The position numbers and the translations under genes were made by a program. Shown here one piece after another: positions 1 to 7,171 of a stretch of 23,303 nt of DNA. The notes under the pieces were generated by a model that saw only the letters and a program-made list of their open reading frames with translations, did not search any database and was not told the DNA's origin. Position 1 is the stretch's first letter. Each line of letters opens with the position of its first letter. Source of the stretch: Thauera sp. UBA6194 (GTDB taxonomy: Bacteria > Pseudomonadota > Gammaproteobacteria > Burkholderiales > Rhodocyclaceae). The DNA lies in contig DITC01000010.1 in assembly GCA_002422685.1 (NCBI GenBank), positions 1,400 through 24,702 of the forward strand, written 5' to 3'.

Positions 1-1356
1 GCCGATGAGGCGCTGTCGCTGGGCGGTTGCGACTCGGTCAAGAACGTCATCGTGGTCAAGCGCACGGGCGCAGACATCAACATGGTCGCCGGCCGCGACA
101 GCTGGTACCACGAGGCAGTTGCCAGCCAGTCCGAGACCTGCGAGCCGGAGTGGGTCGAAGCCGAGCACCCGCTGTTCATTCTCTACACCTCGGGCTCCAC
201 CGGGAAGCCGAAGGGCGTGCAGCACTCCTCGGGCGGCTATCTGCTTCAGGCCATGCTGTCGATGAAATACACCTTCGACATCAAGCCCGATGACATCTAT
301 TGGTGCACCGCCGACATCGGCTGGGTTACGGGCCACACCTACATCACCTATGGCCCGCTTGCCTGCGGTGCGACCGAGATCGTGTTCGAGGGCGTGCCTA
401 CCTACCCGGACGCCGGCCGCTTCTGGAAGATGATCCAGGATCATAAGGTCAGCGTCTTCTACACCGCGCCGACCGCGATCCGTTCGCTGATCAAGGCTGC
501 CGATAACAACCCGTCCGTGCATCCGAAGCAGTACAACCTGTCTTCGCTGCGCATCCTGGGTTCGGTGGGCGAGCCCATCAACCCGGCCGCCTGGGAGTGG
601 TACTACGAGAACGTCGGCGGCGGCCGCTGCCCGATTGTCGATACCTTCTGGCAGACCGAGACCGGCGCACACATGATCACGCCGATGCCGGGCGCCACGC
701 CGATGGTTCCGGGCTCCTGCACGCTGCCCTTCCCGGGCATCATGGCTGCAGTGGTCGATGAGACCGGCACCGAAGTACCGTGGGGCCAGGGCGGCATCCT
801 GGTGGTCACCAAGCCGTGGCCGGCGATGATCCGCAACGTCTGGGGCGACCCCGACCGCTTCAAGAAGACCTACTACCCTGAGGACTTCAAGGGCAAGCTC
901 TATCTTGCGGGCGACGGCGCCATCCGCGACGCCGAGACCGGCTACTTCACCATCACCGGCCGTATCGACGATGTGCTGAACGTCTCCGGTCACCGTATGG
1001 GCACGATGGAGATCGAGTCTGCGCTGGTGGCGCACGAGAAGGTGGCCGAAGCTGCCGTGGTCGGCCGTCCGGACGATGTGACCGGTGAAGCGATCGTGGC
1101 TTTCGTAGTGCTGAAGGGCGCACGTCCGACCGGCGAAGAGGCCGCCAAGGTGGTCAAGGAGCTGCAGGCCTGGGTCGGTCACGAGATCGGCCCGATCGCC
1201 AAGCCCAAGGACATCCGCTTCGGCGAGAACCTGCCCAAGACGCGCTCGGGCAAAATCATGCGCCGCCTGCTGCGTCAGCTGGCCAAGGGCGAGGACGTCA
1301 CGCAGGACACCTCGACGCTCGAGAACCCGCATATCCTCGAGCAGCTCAAGGGCTGA
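1..1356 (+). CDS. acs: Acetyl-coenzyme A synthetase, 3' part (5' end outside window)
   Basis: Acetyl-CoA synthetase activates acetate with ATP and CoA to acetyl-CoA through acetyl-AMP, in the cytoplasm. The reading frame is open from base 1, so 451 C-terminal residues are present of about 650 usual for the family; roughly 200 N-terminal residues lie upstream. The AMP-binding P-loop YTSGSTGKPKG is encoded at 184-216, the adenylate-forming motif DTFWQTETG near 640-666, and the C-terminal A10 motif PKTRSGK near 1234-1254. The Lys codon at 1252 corresponds to the catalytic lysine that is reversibly acetylated in well-studied Acs proteins. The downstream symporter-kinase, receiver and symporter genes fit the acetate-switch context, which argues for acetate over propionate as substrate; PrpE-type specificity was not excluded by alignment. 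The gene ends in TGA, followed by GC-rich hairpins. Confidence 0.95.
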   Translation, partial: ADEALSLGGCDSVKNVIVVKRTGADINMVAGRDSWYHEAVASQSETCEPEWVEAEHPLFILYTSGSTGKPKGVQHSSGGYLLQAMLSMKYTFDIKPDDIYWCTADIGWVTGHTYITYGPLACGATEIVFEGVPTYPDAGRFWKMIQDHKVSVFYTAPTAIRSLIKAADNNPSVHPKQYNLSSLRILGSVGEPINPAAWEWYYENVGGGRCPIVDTFWQTETGAHMITPMPGATPMVPGSCTLPFPGIMAAVVDETGTEVPWGQGGILVVTKPWPAMIRNVWGDPDRFKKTYYPEDFKGKLYLAGDGAIRDAETGYFTITGRIDDVLNVSGHRMGTMEIESALVAHEKVAEAAVVGRPDDVTGEAIVAFVVLKGARPTGEEAAKVVKELQAWVGHEIGPIAKPKDIRFGENLPKTRSGKIMRRLLRQLAKGEDVTQDTSTLENPHILEQLKG

Positions 1357-1363
1357 TGGCTGC

Positions 1364-1424
1364 GGGCCGGTGCATGCGCCGGCCCTGAAAGACGACAGGA
1401 GGACGCCCGGCGGCATCGCCGGGC
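1364..1424 (+). terminator. Tandem GC-rich hairpins after acs
   Basis: Two stem-loops lie just after the acs stop. The first pairs 1364-1370 with 1379-1385 (GGGCCGG/CCGGCCC, 8-nt loop). The second pairs 1405-1412 with 1417-1424 (GCCCGGCG/CGCCGGGC, GCAT tetraloop). Neither is followed by a T-run, so intrinsic termination is uncertain. They could attenuate transcription, protect the acs 3' end, or belong to the leader of the next operon. The rest of the 1357-1547 gap holds a weaker stem (1504-1509 with 1518-1523, T-rich loop) and no clear promoter. Confidence 0.4.
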
Positions 1425-1547
1425 ACCGGGGGGAGACCGACCGCGCGTCATGCGCGACCCTGATCGTGCGATGCGCCGACCCTGCCGCAAAGAGCGGGGC
1501 GGCGCCTCGTCATTTTTCGAGGCCAAGGCAGACATCATGGGAGCTTC

Positions 1548-1748
1548 ATGATGCGTAAGGGACTCGCTGGCCAGCGGCTCGTGGCGGTGTTCATCGCCGG
1601 CCTGCTGTTGCTCAACTATCCGATCCTGTCCTTGTTCGACCGACCGCTGAGCCTGTTCGGTCTGCCGCTGCTGCACGTGTACCTGTTCGTGGTGTGGCTG
1701 GCGCTGATCGTGGCGGCGGCCTGGATCGTCGAGCGCGGAGCGCGTTGA
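1548..1748 (+). CDS. Small two-helix inner-membrane protein
   Basis: I do not recognise a named family with certainty. The 66-aa product has two hydrophobic helices, about residues 11-29 and 42-60, joined by a short loop and ending in a basic tail (ERGAR), so it is an integral membrane protein with both ends probably on the same side. Tandem ATG codons lie at 1548 and 1551, with a GGGAGC ribosome-binding site 5-8 bases upstream. Only 13 bp separate its stop from the symporter-kinase start. Small membrane proteins are often encoded next to sodium:solute symporters, so a role as accessory or assembly partner of the following sensor is reasonable but inferred from position only. High GC third positions and a good Shine-Dalgarno support it as a real gene. 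Confidence 0.75.
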   Translation: MMRKGLAGQRLVAVFIAGLLLLNYPILSLFDRPLSLFGLPLLHVYLFVVWLALIVAAAWIVERGAR

Positions 1749-1761
1749 TGCGGAGCATGCG

Positions 1762-4512
1762 ATGCTGCCCGGCTGGTTGATCGTCGCGGCCTCGTTCGCC
1801 TACCTGCTGCTGCTGTTCGCCGTGGCGCACTTTGGCGACCGGCGTGCGGATCAGGGGCGTTCGATCATCGACAACCCCTGGGTGTACAGCCTTTCCCTGG
1901 CGGTGTATTGCACCGCCTGGACCTATTTCGGCAGCGTGGGCCGCGCCGCTTCGGGCGGGCTGTGGTTCCTGCCGACCTATCTCGGGCCGACGCTCGGGCT
2001 GGCGCTCGCCTGGCTCGTCGTGCTCAAGATGATTCGCATCGCGCGCAGCCAGCGCATCACCTCGATCGCCGATTTCGTCGCTTCGCGCTACGGCAAGAGC
2101 CACCTGCTCGGCGGCCTGGTCACGCTGATCGCGGTGGTGGGGATCGTGCCTTACATCGCGCTGCAGCTGAAGGCGATCTCGAGCGGCTATGCGCTGCTCG
2201 TGGGCGAGCACGACAGCCTGTTCCGCGTTTCGGCGCAGGGCGGGTGGTGGCAGGACGGCACGCTCTACATCGCACTGACTCTGGCCGCGTTCACCGTACT
2301 GTTCGGCACCCGCCACCTCGACACCACCGAGCGCCACGAGGGTATGGTGGCGGCGATCGCCTTCGAGTCGGTGGTCAAGCTGCTCGCGTTTCTGGCCGTG
2401 GGCATCTACGTGACCTACTGGTTGTACGACGGCTTCGGCGATCTGTACGCGCGCGCCCTGGCGGTGCCCGAGCTGAACGATCTGCTCGTGTTCGACGGCG
2501 GCGGCAAGCTCGGCTACGGCGGCTGGTTCGCCCATGTGCTGCTGGCGATGCTGTCGATCATCTTTCTGCCGCGGCAGTTTCAGATCGCTGTGGTGGAGAA
2601 CGTCAACGAGCAGCATCTGCGCCGCGCCACCTGGGCCTTTCCGGCCTATCTGCTGGCGATCAACCTGTTCGTGCTGCCGATCGCGATCGGCGGGCTGCTG
2701 CATTTTGGCCAGGGCACGGTGGACCCCGACACCTTCGTGCTGACGCTGCCGATGGCGCACGAGAACGCGGCGCTCGCGCTGTTCGTGTTCATCGGTGGGC
2801 TGTCGGCGGCGACCGGCATGGTGATCGTCGAGGCCATCGCCCTGTCGACGATGGTGTGCAACGACCTCGTCATGCCGATGCTGCTGCGCAGCAGGCGCCT
2901 GCACCTGGCGCGCGAGCGCGACCTCACCGGGCTGCTGCTCGGCATCCGGCGCGGGGCCATCGTGCTGCTGCTGCTGCTCGGCTACCTGTACTTCCGGCTC
3001 GCCGGCGAAGCCTACGCGCTGGTGAGCATCGGCCTGATCAGCTTTGCCGCGGTGGCGCAGTTCGCGCCCGCGGTGCTCGGCGGCATGTACTGGCGCGGGG
3101 GCACGCGCGAGGGGGCGCTCGCCGGGCTGCTGGCCGGTTTCGGGGTGTGGGCCTACACGCTGTTGCTGCCCTCGTTCGCGAAGTCGGGCTGGCTGGACAG
3201 CAGCTTTCTCGAGCACGGCCTTTTCGGGCTGGGCTGGCTCAAGCCCGAGCAGCTGTTCGGCCTGGCCGGATGGGACAACATCAGCCATGCGCTGTTCTGG
3301 AGCATGGTGGCCAACATCGGCGCCTACGTGCTGGTCTCGCTCGCGCGTGTGCCGACCGGGGCCGAGGCCACGCAGGGGGCGGCTTTCGTCGATGTGCTCC
3401 GCCGCGCGCAGTCGCGCCCTGCGAGCTTCTGGCGCTCGGGCGCCGAGGTGCGCGAGCTGCTGCCGCTGGTGGCGCGCTTTCTGGGCCAGCATCGCACCGA
3501 GGAGGCGTTTCGCGCCTATGCGCGTGCGCACGGGCTGGATGATGTCGCGCGCCTCAAGGCCGACCCCGAGCTCGTGCATTTCGCCGAATCGCTGCTGGCC
3601 GGCGCCATCGGCAGCGCGTCGGCGCGGGTGATGGTGTCGACCGTGGTGCAGGAAGAGCCGCTCGGCCTGGACGAGGTGATGGACATTCTCGACGAGGCCT
3701 CGCAGGTGCGCGCGTATTCGCATCAGCTCGAGGAGAAATCGCGCGCGCTCGAGGCGGCGACGGCCGAGCTGCGCGCGGCCAACGAGCAACTCAAGGAGCT
3801 CGATCGCCTCAAGGACGACTTCATGTCTTCGGTGACGCACGAGCTGCGCACGCCGCTCACGTCGATCCGGGCGTTCTCGGAGATGATGCTCGAGGACCCG
3901 CAGATCGCGCTCGAGGACCGGCAGCGCTTCCTCGGCATCATCGTGTCGGAGACGGTGCGCCTGACCCGTCTGGTGAATCAGGTGCTGGACATGGCCAAGA
4001 TCGAGTCCGGCCATGCCGAGTGGCATAACACCGATATCGACCTGTGCGAGCTGGTGCGCCACTCGGTCGAGGCGACGCAGCAGCTGTTCCGCGACCGCGC
4101 TGCGGTGGTGCAGCTGCACCTGCCGCCGTCCATGCCGACCCTGCGCGCCGACCACGACCGCTTGTTGCAGGTGATGCTCAACCTGCTGTCGAACGCGGCC
4201 AAGTTCGTGCCGGTGGGCAGCGGCCGCGTCGATGTCAGCCTGCGCTGCGAGCGCGATGCGGGCGGCGCGCGTGCGCGGGTGGATGTGAAGGACAACGGTC
4301 CGGGGATCGACCCGGCGCAGCAGCCGGTGGTGTTCCAGAAATTCCGTCAGGGCGGCGACGAGCGCTCACGGCCGCAGGGCACCGGGCTGGGGTTGCCGAT
4401 CAGCCGCCAGATCATCGAGCACTTTGGTGGCCGGCTGTGGCTGAGGTCCGCGCCCGGAGACGGCGCGACTTTCTCGTTCGAGCTGCCGCTGACGTCGGCG
4501 CCGGCCGAGTGA
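1762..4512 (+). CDS. Sodium:solute symporter-histidine kinase fusion (CrbS/CbrA-like sensor)
   Basis: A membrane sensor kinase of 916 aa whose input domain is a whole transporter. Residues about 1-530 form a multi-helix SSSF symporter domain. Residues about 554-632 resemble the STAC linker found between such transporters and kinases. A coiled coil follows (about 650-685), then HisKA with VTHELRTPLTSI (phosphoacceptor His693), then HATPase_c with the N box around Asn811 (LNLLSNAAKF), G1 box DNGPGI at 844 and G2 box GTGLGLPIS at 873. All catalytic boxes are intact, so it should be an active kinase. There is no PAS domain and no C-terminal receiver. Known relatives are CbrA (histidine/carbon control) and CrbS (acetate switch controlling acs); location next to acs favours the CrbS-type role. 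The ATG at 1762 has GGAG 6 bases upstream and lies 13 bp after the small membrane gene. Confidence 0.92.
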   Translation: MLPGWLIVAASFAYLLLLFAVAHFGDRRADQGRSIIDNPWVYSLSLAVYCTAWTYFGSVGRAASGGLWFLPTYLGPTLGLALAWLVVLKMIRIARSQRITSIADFVASRYGKSHLLGGLVTLIAVVGIVPYIALQLKAISSGYALLVGEHDSLFRVSAQGGWWQDGTLYIALTLAAFTVLFGTRHLDTTERHEGMVAAIAFESVVKLLAFLAVGIYVTYWLYDGFGDLYARALAVPELNDLLVFDGGGKLGYGGWFAHVLLAMLSIIFLPRQFQIAVVENVNEQHLRRATWAFPAYLLAINLFVLPIAIGGLLHFGQGTVDPDTFVLTLPMAHENAALALFVFIGGLSAATGMVIVEAIALSTMVCNDLVMPMLLRSRRLHLARERDLTGLLLGIRRGAIVLLLLLGYLYFRLAGEAYALVSIGLISFAAVAQFAPAVLGGMYWRGGTREGALAGLLAGFGVWAYTLLLPSFAKSGWLDSSFLEHGLFGLGWLKPEQLFGLAGWDNISHALFWSMVANIGAYVLVSLARVPTGAEATQGAAFVDVLRRAQSRPASFWRSGAEVRELLPLVARFLGQHRTEEAFRAYARAHGLDDVARLKADPELVHFAESLLAGAIGSASARVMVSTVVQEEPLGLDEVMDILDEASQVRAYSHQLEEKSRALEAATAELRAANEQLKELDRLKDDFMSSVTHELRTPLTSIRAFSEMMLEDPQIALEDRQRFLGIIVSETVRLTRLVNQVLDMAKIESGHAEWHNTDIDLCELVRHSVEATQQLFRDRAAVVQLHLPPSMPTLRADHDRLLQVMLNLLSNAAKFVPVGSGRVDVSLRCERDAGGARARVDVKDNGPGIDPAQQPVVFQKFRQGGDERSRPQGTGLGLPISRQIIEHFGGRLWLRSAPGDGATFSFELPLTSAPAE

Positions 4513-4545
4513 TGACTTAGAATAGCGCGGGGAGGAGACACGCAG

Positions 4546-4914
4546 ATGAACAAGAAGATCCTGATTGCGGATGACGAGCAGAACATCGTCATTTCGCTCG
4601 AATTCCTCATGAAGCGCGAGGGGTTCGATGTGGTGGTGGCCAATGACGGTGAAGAGGCTGTCGAGCGCATCCGCAGCGAACACCCCGATCTGGTGCTGCT
4701 CGACGTGATGATGCCCAAGAAGACCGGCTTCGAGGTCTGCCAGGAGGTCAAGGCCGATGCCTCGCTCGCCACGGTGCGCATCCTGATGCTGACCGCGAAA
4801 GGCCGCGACACCGAGGTCGCCAAGGGGCTTGCGTTGGGGGCCGATGCTTACATGACCAAGCCCTTCTCGACGCGCGAGCTCGTCGACAAGGTTCGCAGCC
4901 TGCTGGAGCAGTGA
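4546..4914 (+). CDS. Single-domain response regulator (CheY-like receiver)
   Basis: This 122-aa protein is one complete receiver domain with no DNA-binding or enzymatic output. The acidic pocket is D9, D10 and E11, the phosphoacceptor is D53 in LLDVMMPKK, and the switch residues T83 and K105 (MTKPF) are present, so it should be phosphorylatable. It lies 33 bp after the symporter-kinase, its likely phosphodonor, and 3 bp before the sensor-exonuclease fusion. CrbR, the usual partner of CrbS, is a LuxR-type DNA-binding regulator, so this protein is not a direct replacement. It could act by protein-protein contact or pass phosphate to a regulator encoded elsewhere. Shine-Dalgarno GGAGGAG at 4531-4537 is strong. 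A TAGAAT at 4518-4523 resembles a -10 box but no matching -35 was seen. Confidence 0.93.
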   Translation: MNKKILIADDEQNIVISLEFLMKREGFDVVVANDGEEAVERIRSEHPDLVLLDVMMPKKTGFEVCQEVKADASLATVRILMLTAKGRDTEVAKGLALGADAYMTKPFSTRELVDKVRSLLEQ

Positions 4915-4917
4915 GTC

Positions 4918-7122
4918 ATGTCGGCGCGCGCACGCTTCATTTTTGCGGTGGTGGTGCTGTTGCTGCTGATGACCGGGCCCTTCCTGCTCACCGCGCTCAT
5001 CGTGTGGGTCGAAACCGAGGGTGAAGGGCGGCAGTTGCTCATCGACGTGCTCTCGCCGCACCTGGCGCTGGGCACGGTGCTCACCGCGGTCGGCTTTGCC
5101 GCCGGCGTGGGCGTGGTGCGCAACCTGTTTCGCCAGTACGTGCAGGGGCTGCTGCGCATGTCCGAGCACCTGCGTCTGATGATCGGTGCCAACCGGGGTT
5201 TTCGCGTGCAGATCGAGGGCCCGCCCGAAGTGCAGGCGCTCGCGGCGTCGGCGAACGAGCTCGCGAGCCAGCGGGATGCGCTGATGTCCGATGTCGAAGC
5301 GCAGATCGCGCGCGCCAAGGAGTCGGTGGAGCTCGAGAAGAACCGCCTCGCCGCGCTCATGTCCGAGCTGACGCAGAGCGTGGTGGTGTGCAACCTCGAC
5401 GGCCGCGTGCTGCTGTACAACAACCGCGCGCGCGCACAGTTCCGCGCGCTCTCCGAAGCGCCCGGCGTGGCCGGCGGCGGTGAGCTCATCGGGCTGGGGC
5501 GCTCGATTTACGGCGTGCTCGAGCGCAACCTGATCGCGCATGCGCTCGACACCATCCAGCAGCGCCTGCGCCGCGGGGTGGCGCAGGCGCAGGCCAACTT
5601 CGTCACCGCCACGCGTGCCGGTCAGCTGCTGCGCGTGCAGATGGCGCCGGTGCTGGCGGTGGCGCCGGCTGCCGACTCGGATGCGGGCGAGAACGACGCC
5701 CCGCCGCCGGCGGCCGAGCGCACGCTCACCGGCTTCATCCTGATGTTCGACAACATCACGCGCGATTTCGAGGACGAATCCCGCCGCGACCAGATGCTGC
5801 ATGGCCTCACCGAGGGCAACCGCGCCGCGCTCGCGAACGTGCGCGCGGCCGCCGACATGCTCGAATACGCGGATCTGCCCGACGAGATGCAGGTGCGCTT
5901 CCGCAAGGTGGTGCGTGACGAGGTGGCGGCGATGAGCCAGCGCCTGGACCAGGCCGCCAACGAGTTCGCCGATTCGCTCAAGGCGCGCTGGGAACTCGAG
6001 GACATGCTCGGCGCCGACCTGATCGCGGCCGCCCAGCAGCGCGTGGACGCGCGCGTCGGCGTGCCGACCAAGATCGAGGAGGTGGACGAGGCCTTGTGGG
6101 TCAAGGTCGACAGCTTCTCGCTGATTCAGGCGATCACCTACCTGGCCAAGCGGCTCTCGGACGAGTTCGAGGTGCGCGAGGTGCGCTTCCGCCTCACGCC
6201 GGCCGGACGTCGCGCTCACCTCGATCTGATCTGGTCCGGTCAGGCGATGAGCACCGAGACGGTGATGAGCTGGGAACTCGAGCCGATGCAGATCGAGGGC
6301 GAGAGCAGCCCGCTCACCGTGCGCGACGTGATCAACCGCCACGGCGGCGAGATGTGGCTGGAGCGCGAGAAAGTGCGCCACCGCGCCTTCTTCCGCATCC
6401 TGCTGCCGACCGCCACGCCGCAGGAGCAGGTCGAGGCCGACACCTACCTGCGCGGCGAGAGCCGGCCCGAATACTATGACTTCGACCTGTTCGCCTGGTC
6501 CGAGAAGTCGCATGGCCTCGAAGACCGGCGGCTCACCGAGCTGAGCTACACGGTGTTCGACACCGAGACCACCGGGCTCAACCCCTCCGGTGGCGACGAG
6601 ATCATCCAGATCGGCGCCACGCGCATCCTCAACGGCAAGCTGCTGCGCAGCGAATCCTTCGAGCAGCTGGTCGACCCCGAGCGCCCGCTCGCGGCCGAGT
6701 CCGCGAAGATCCACGGCATCACCTCCGAAATGCTGCGCGGCCAGCCCACCATCGACAAGGTGCTGCCGGCCTTCCACGCCTTCGCCGCGGACACCGTGCT
6801 GATCGCGCACAACGCGGCCTTCGACATGCGCTTCCTGCAGCTCAAGGAGGCTCAGACCGGGCTGCGCTTCGATCAGCCGGTGATCGACACCCTGCTGTTG
6901 TCGGCGGTGGTGCACCCGAACCAGGAGTCGCACCGTCTCGAGGCCATCGCCGAGCGCCTCGGGCTGACCATCGTCGGGCGCCATACCGCGCTCGGCGACG
7001 CGATCGTCACCGCCGAGGTGTTCCTCAAGCTGGTGCCGCTGCTGGCCGAGAAGGGCATCCACACCCTGCGCGAGGCGCGCGAGGCGGCCGAGCAGTCGTA
7101 CTACGCAAGGATCAAGTACTGA
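4918..7122 (+). CDS. Membrane PAS sensor with degenerate kinase core fused to DnaQ-type 3'-5' exonuclease
   Basis: A 734-aa fusion. Two N-terminal membrane helices (about 5-29 and 46-65) are followed by a HAMP-like linker, a PAS-like domain (about 142-285, with an Ala/Pro-rich loop near 247-270) and a segment shaped like a histidine-kinase core. In that core the position aligning with the phosphoacceptor His is Glu299, the N-box Asn is Arg412, and no DxGxG box is visible, although RHGGEMW near 474 resembles the end of HATPase_c. Kinase activity is therefore unlikely. The C-terminal part (about 544-725) is a DEDDh exonuclease: Exo I D548/E550 (FDTETTGL), Exo II D636 (HNAAFD), Exo III H689 and D694 (HTALGD), all intact. 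It resembles the DNA polymerase III epsilon nuclease domain, but replicative DnaQ is short and soluble. GGAG at 4905-4908 inside the preceding gene suggests translational coupling. Confidence 0.9.
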   Translation: MSARARFIFAVVVLLLLMTGPFLLTALIVWVETEGEGRQLLIDVLSPHLALGTVLTAVGFAAGVGVVRNLFRQYVQGLLRMSEHLRLMIGANRGFRVQIEGPPEVQALAASANELASQRDALMSDVEAQIARAKESVELEKNRLAALMSELTQSVVVCNLDGRVLLYNNRARAQFRALSEAPGVAGGGELIGLGRSIYGVLERNLIAHALDTIQQRLRRGVAQAQANFVTATRAGQLLRVQMAPVLAVAPAADSDAGENDAPPPAAERTLTGFILMFDNITRDFEDESRRDQMLHGLTEGNRAALANVRAAADMLEYADLPDEMQVRFRKVVRDEVAAMSQRLDQAANEFADSLKARWELEDMLGADLIAAAQQRVDARVGVPTKIEEVDEALWVKVDSFSLIQAITYLAKRLSDEFEVREVRFRLTPAGRRAHLDLIWSGQAMSTETVMSWELEPMQIEGESSPLTVRDVINRHGGEMWLEREKVRHRAFFRILLPTATPQEQVEADTYLRGESRPEYYDFDLFAWSEKSHGLEDRRLTELSYTVFDTETTGLNPSGGDEIIQIGATRILNGKLLRSESFEQLVDPERPLAAESAKIHGITSEMLRGQPTIDKVLPAFHAFAADTVLIAHNAAFDMRFLQLKEAQTGLRFDQPVIDTLLLSAVVHPNQESHRLEAIAERLGLTIVGRHTALGDAIVTAEVFLKLVPLLAEKGIHTLREAREAAEQSYYARIKY

Positions 7123-7171
7123 TGCGGCACGCGGCCGCGGTGACGGTGCAGCCGAGCGCGCAGGTGCCCGC

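Noticed and set aside
1612..4155. Open frame of 847 codons on the minus strand, antisense to the symporter-kinase
   Set aside because: Very rich in Arg, His and Gln with no recognisable domain; it is the mirror of a GC-rich coding strand. The + strand protein has complete, recognisable domains.
4495..4523. Separate promoter for the receiver gene with TAGAAT at 4518-4523
   Set aside because: The -10-like box is good but there is no -35-like hexamer at 16-18 bp spacing; kept only as a remark in the gene entry.
4918..7122. Annotation as the replicative DNA polymerase III epsilon subunit
   Set aside because: Replicative DnaQ is a soluble protein of about 240 aa; this one is membrane-anchored with PAS and kinase-like domains, and only its nuclease domain is related.
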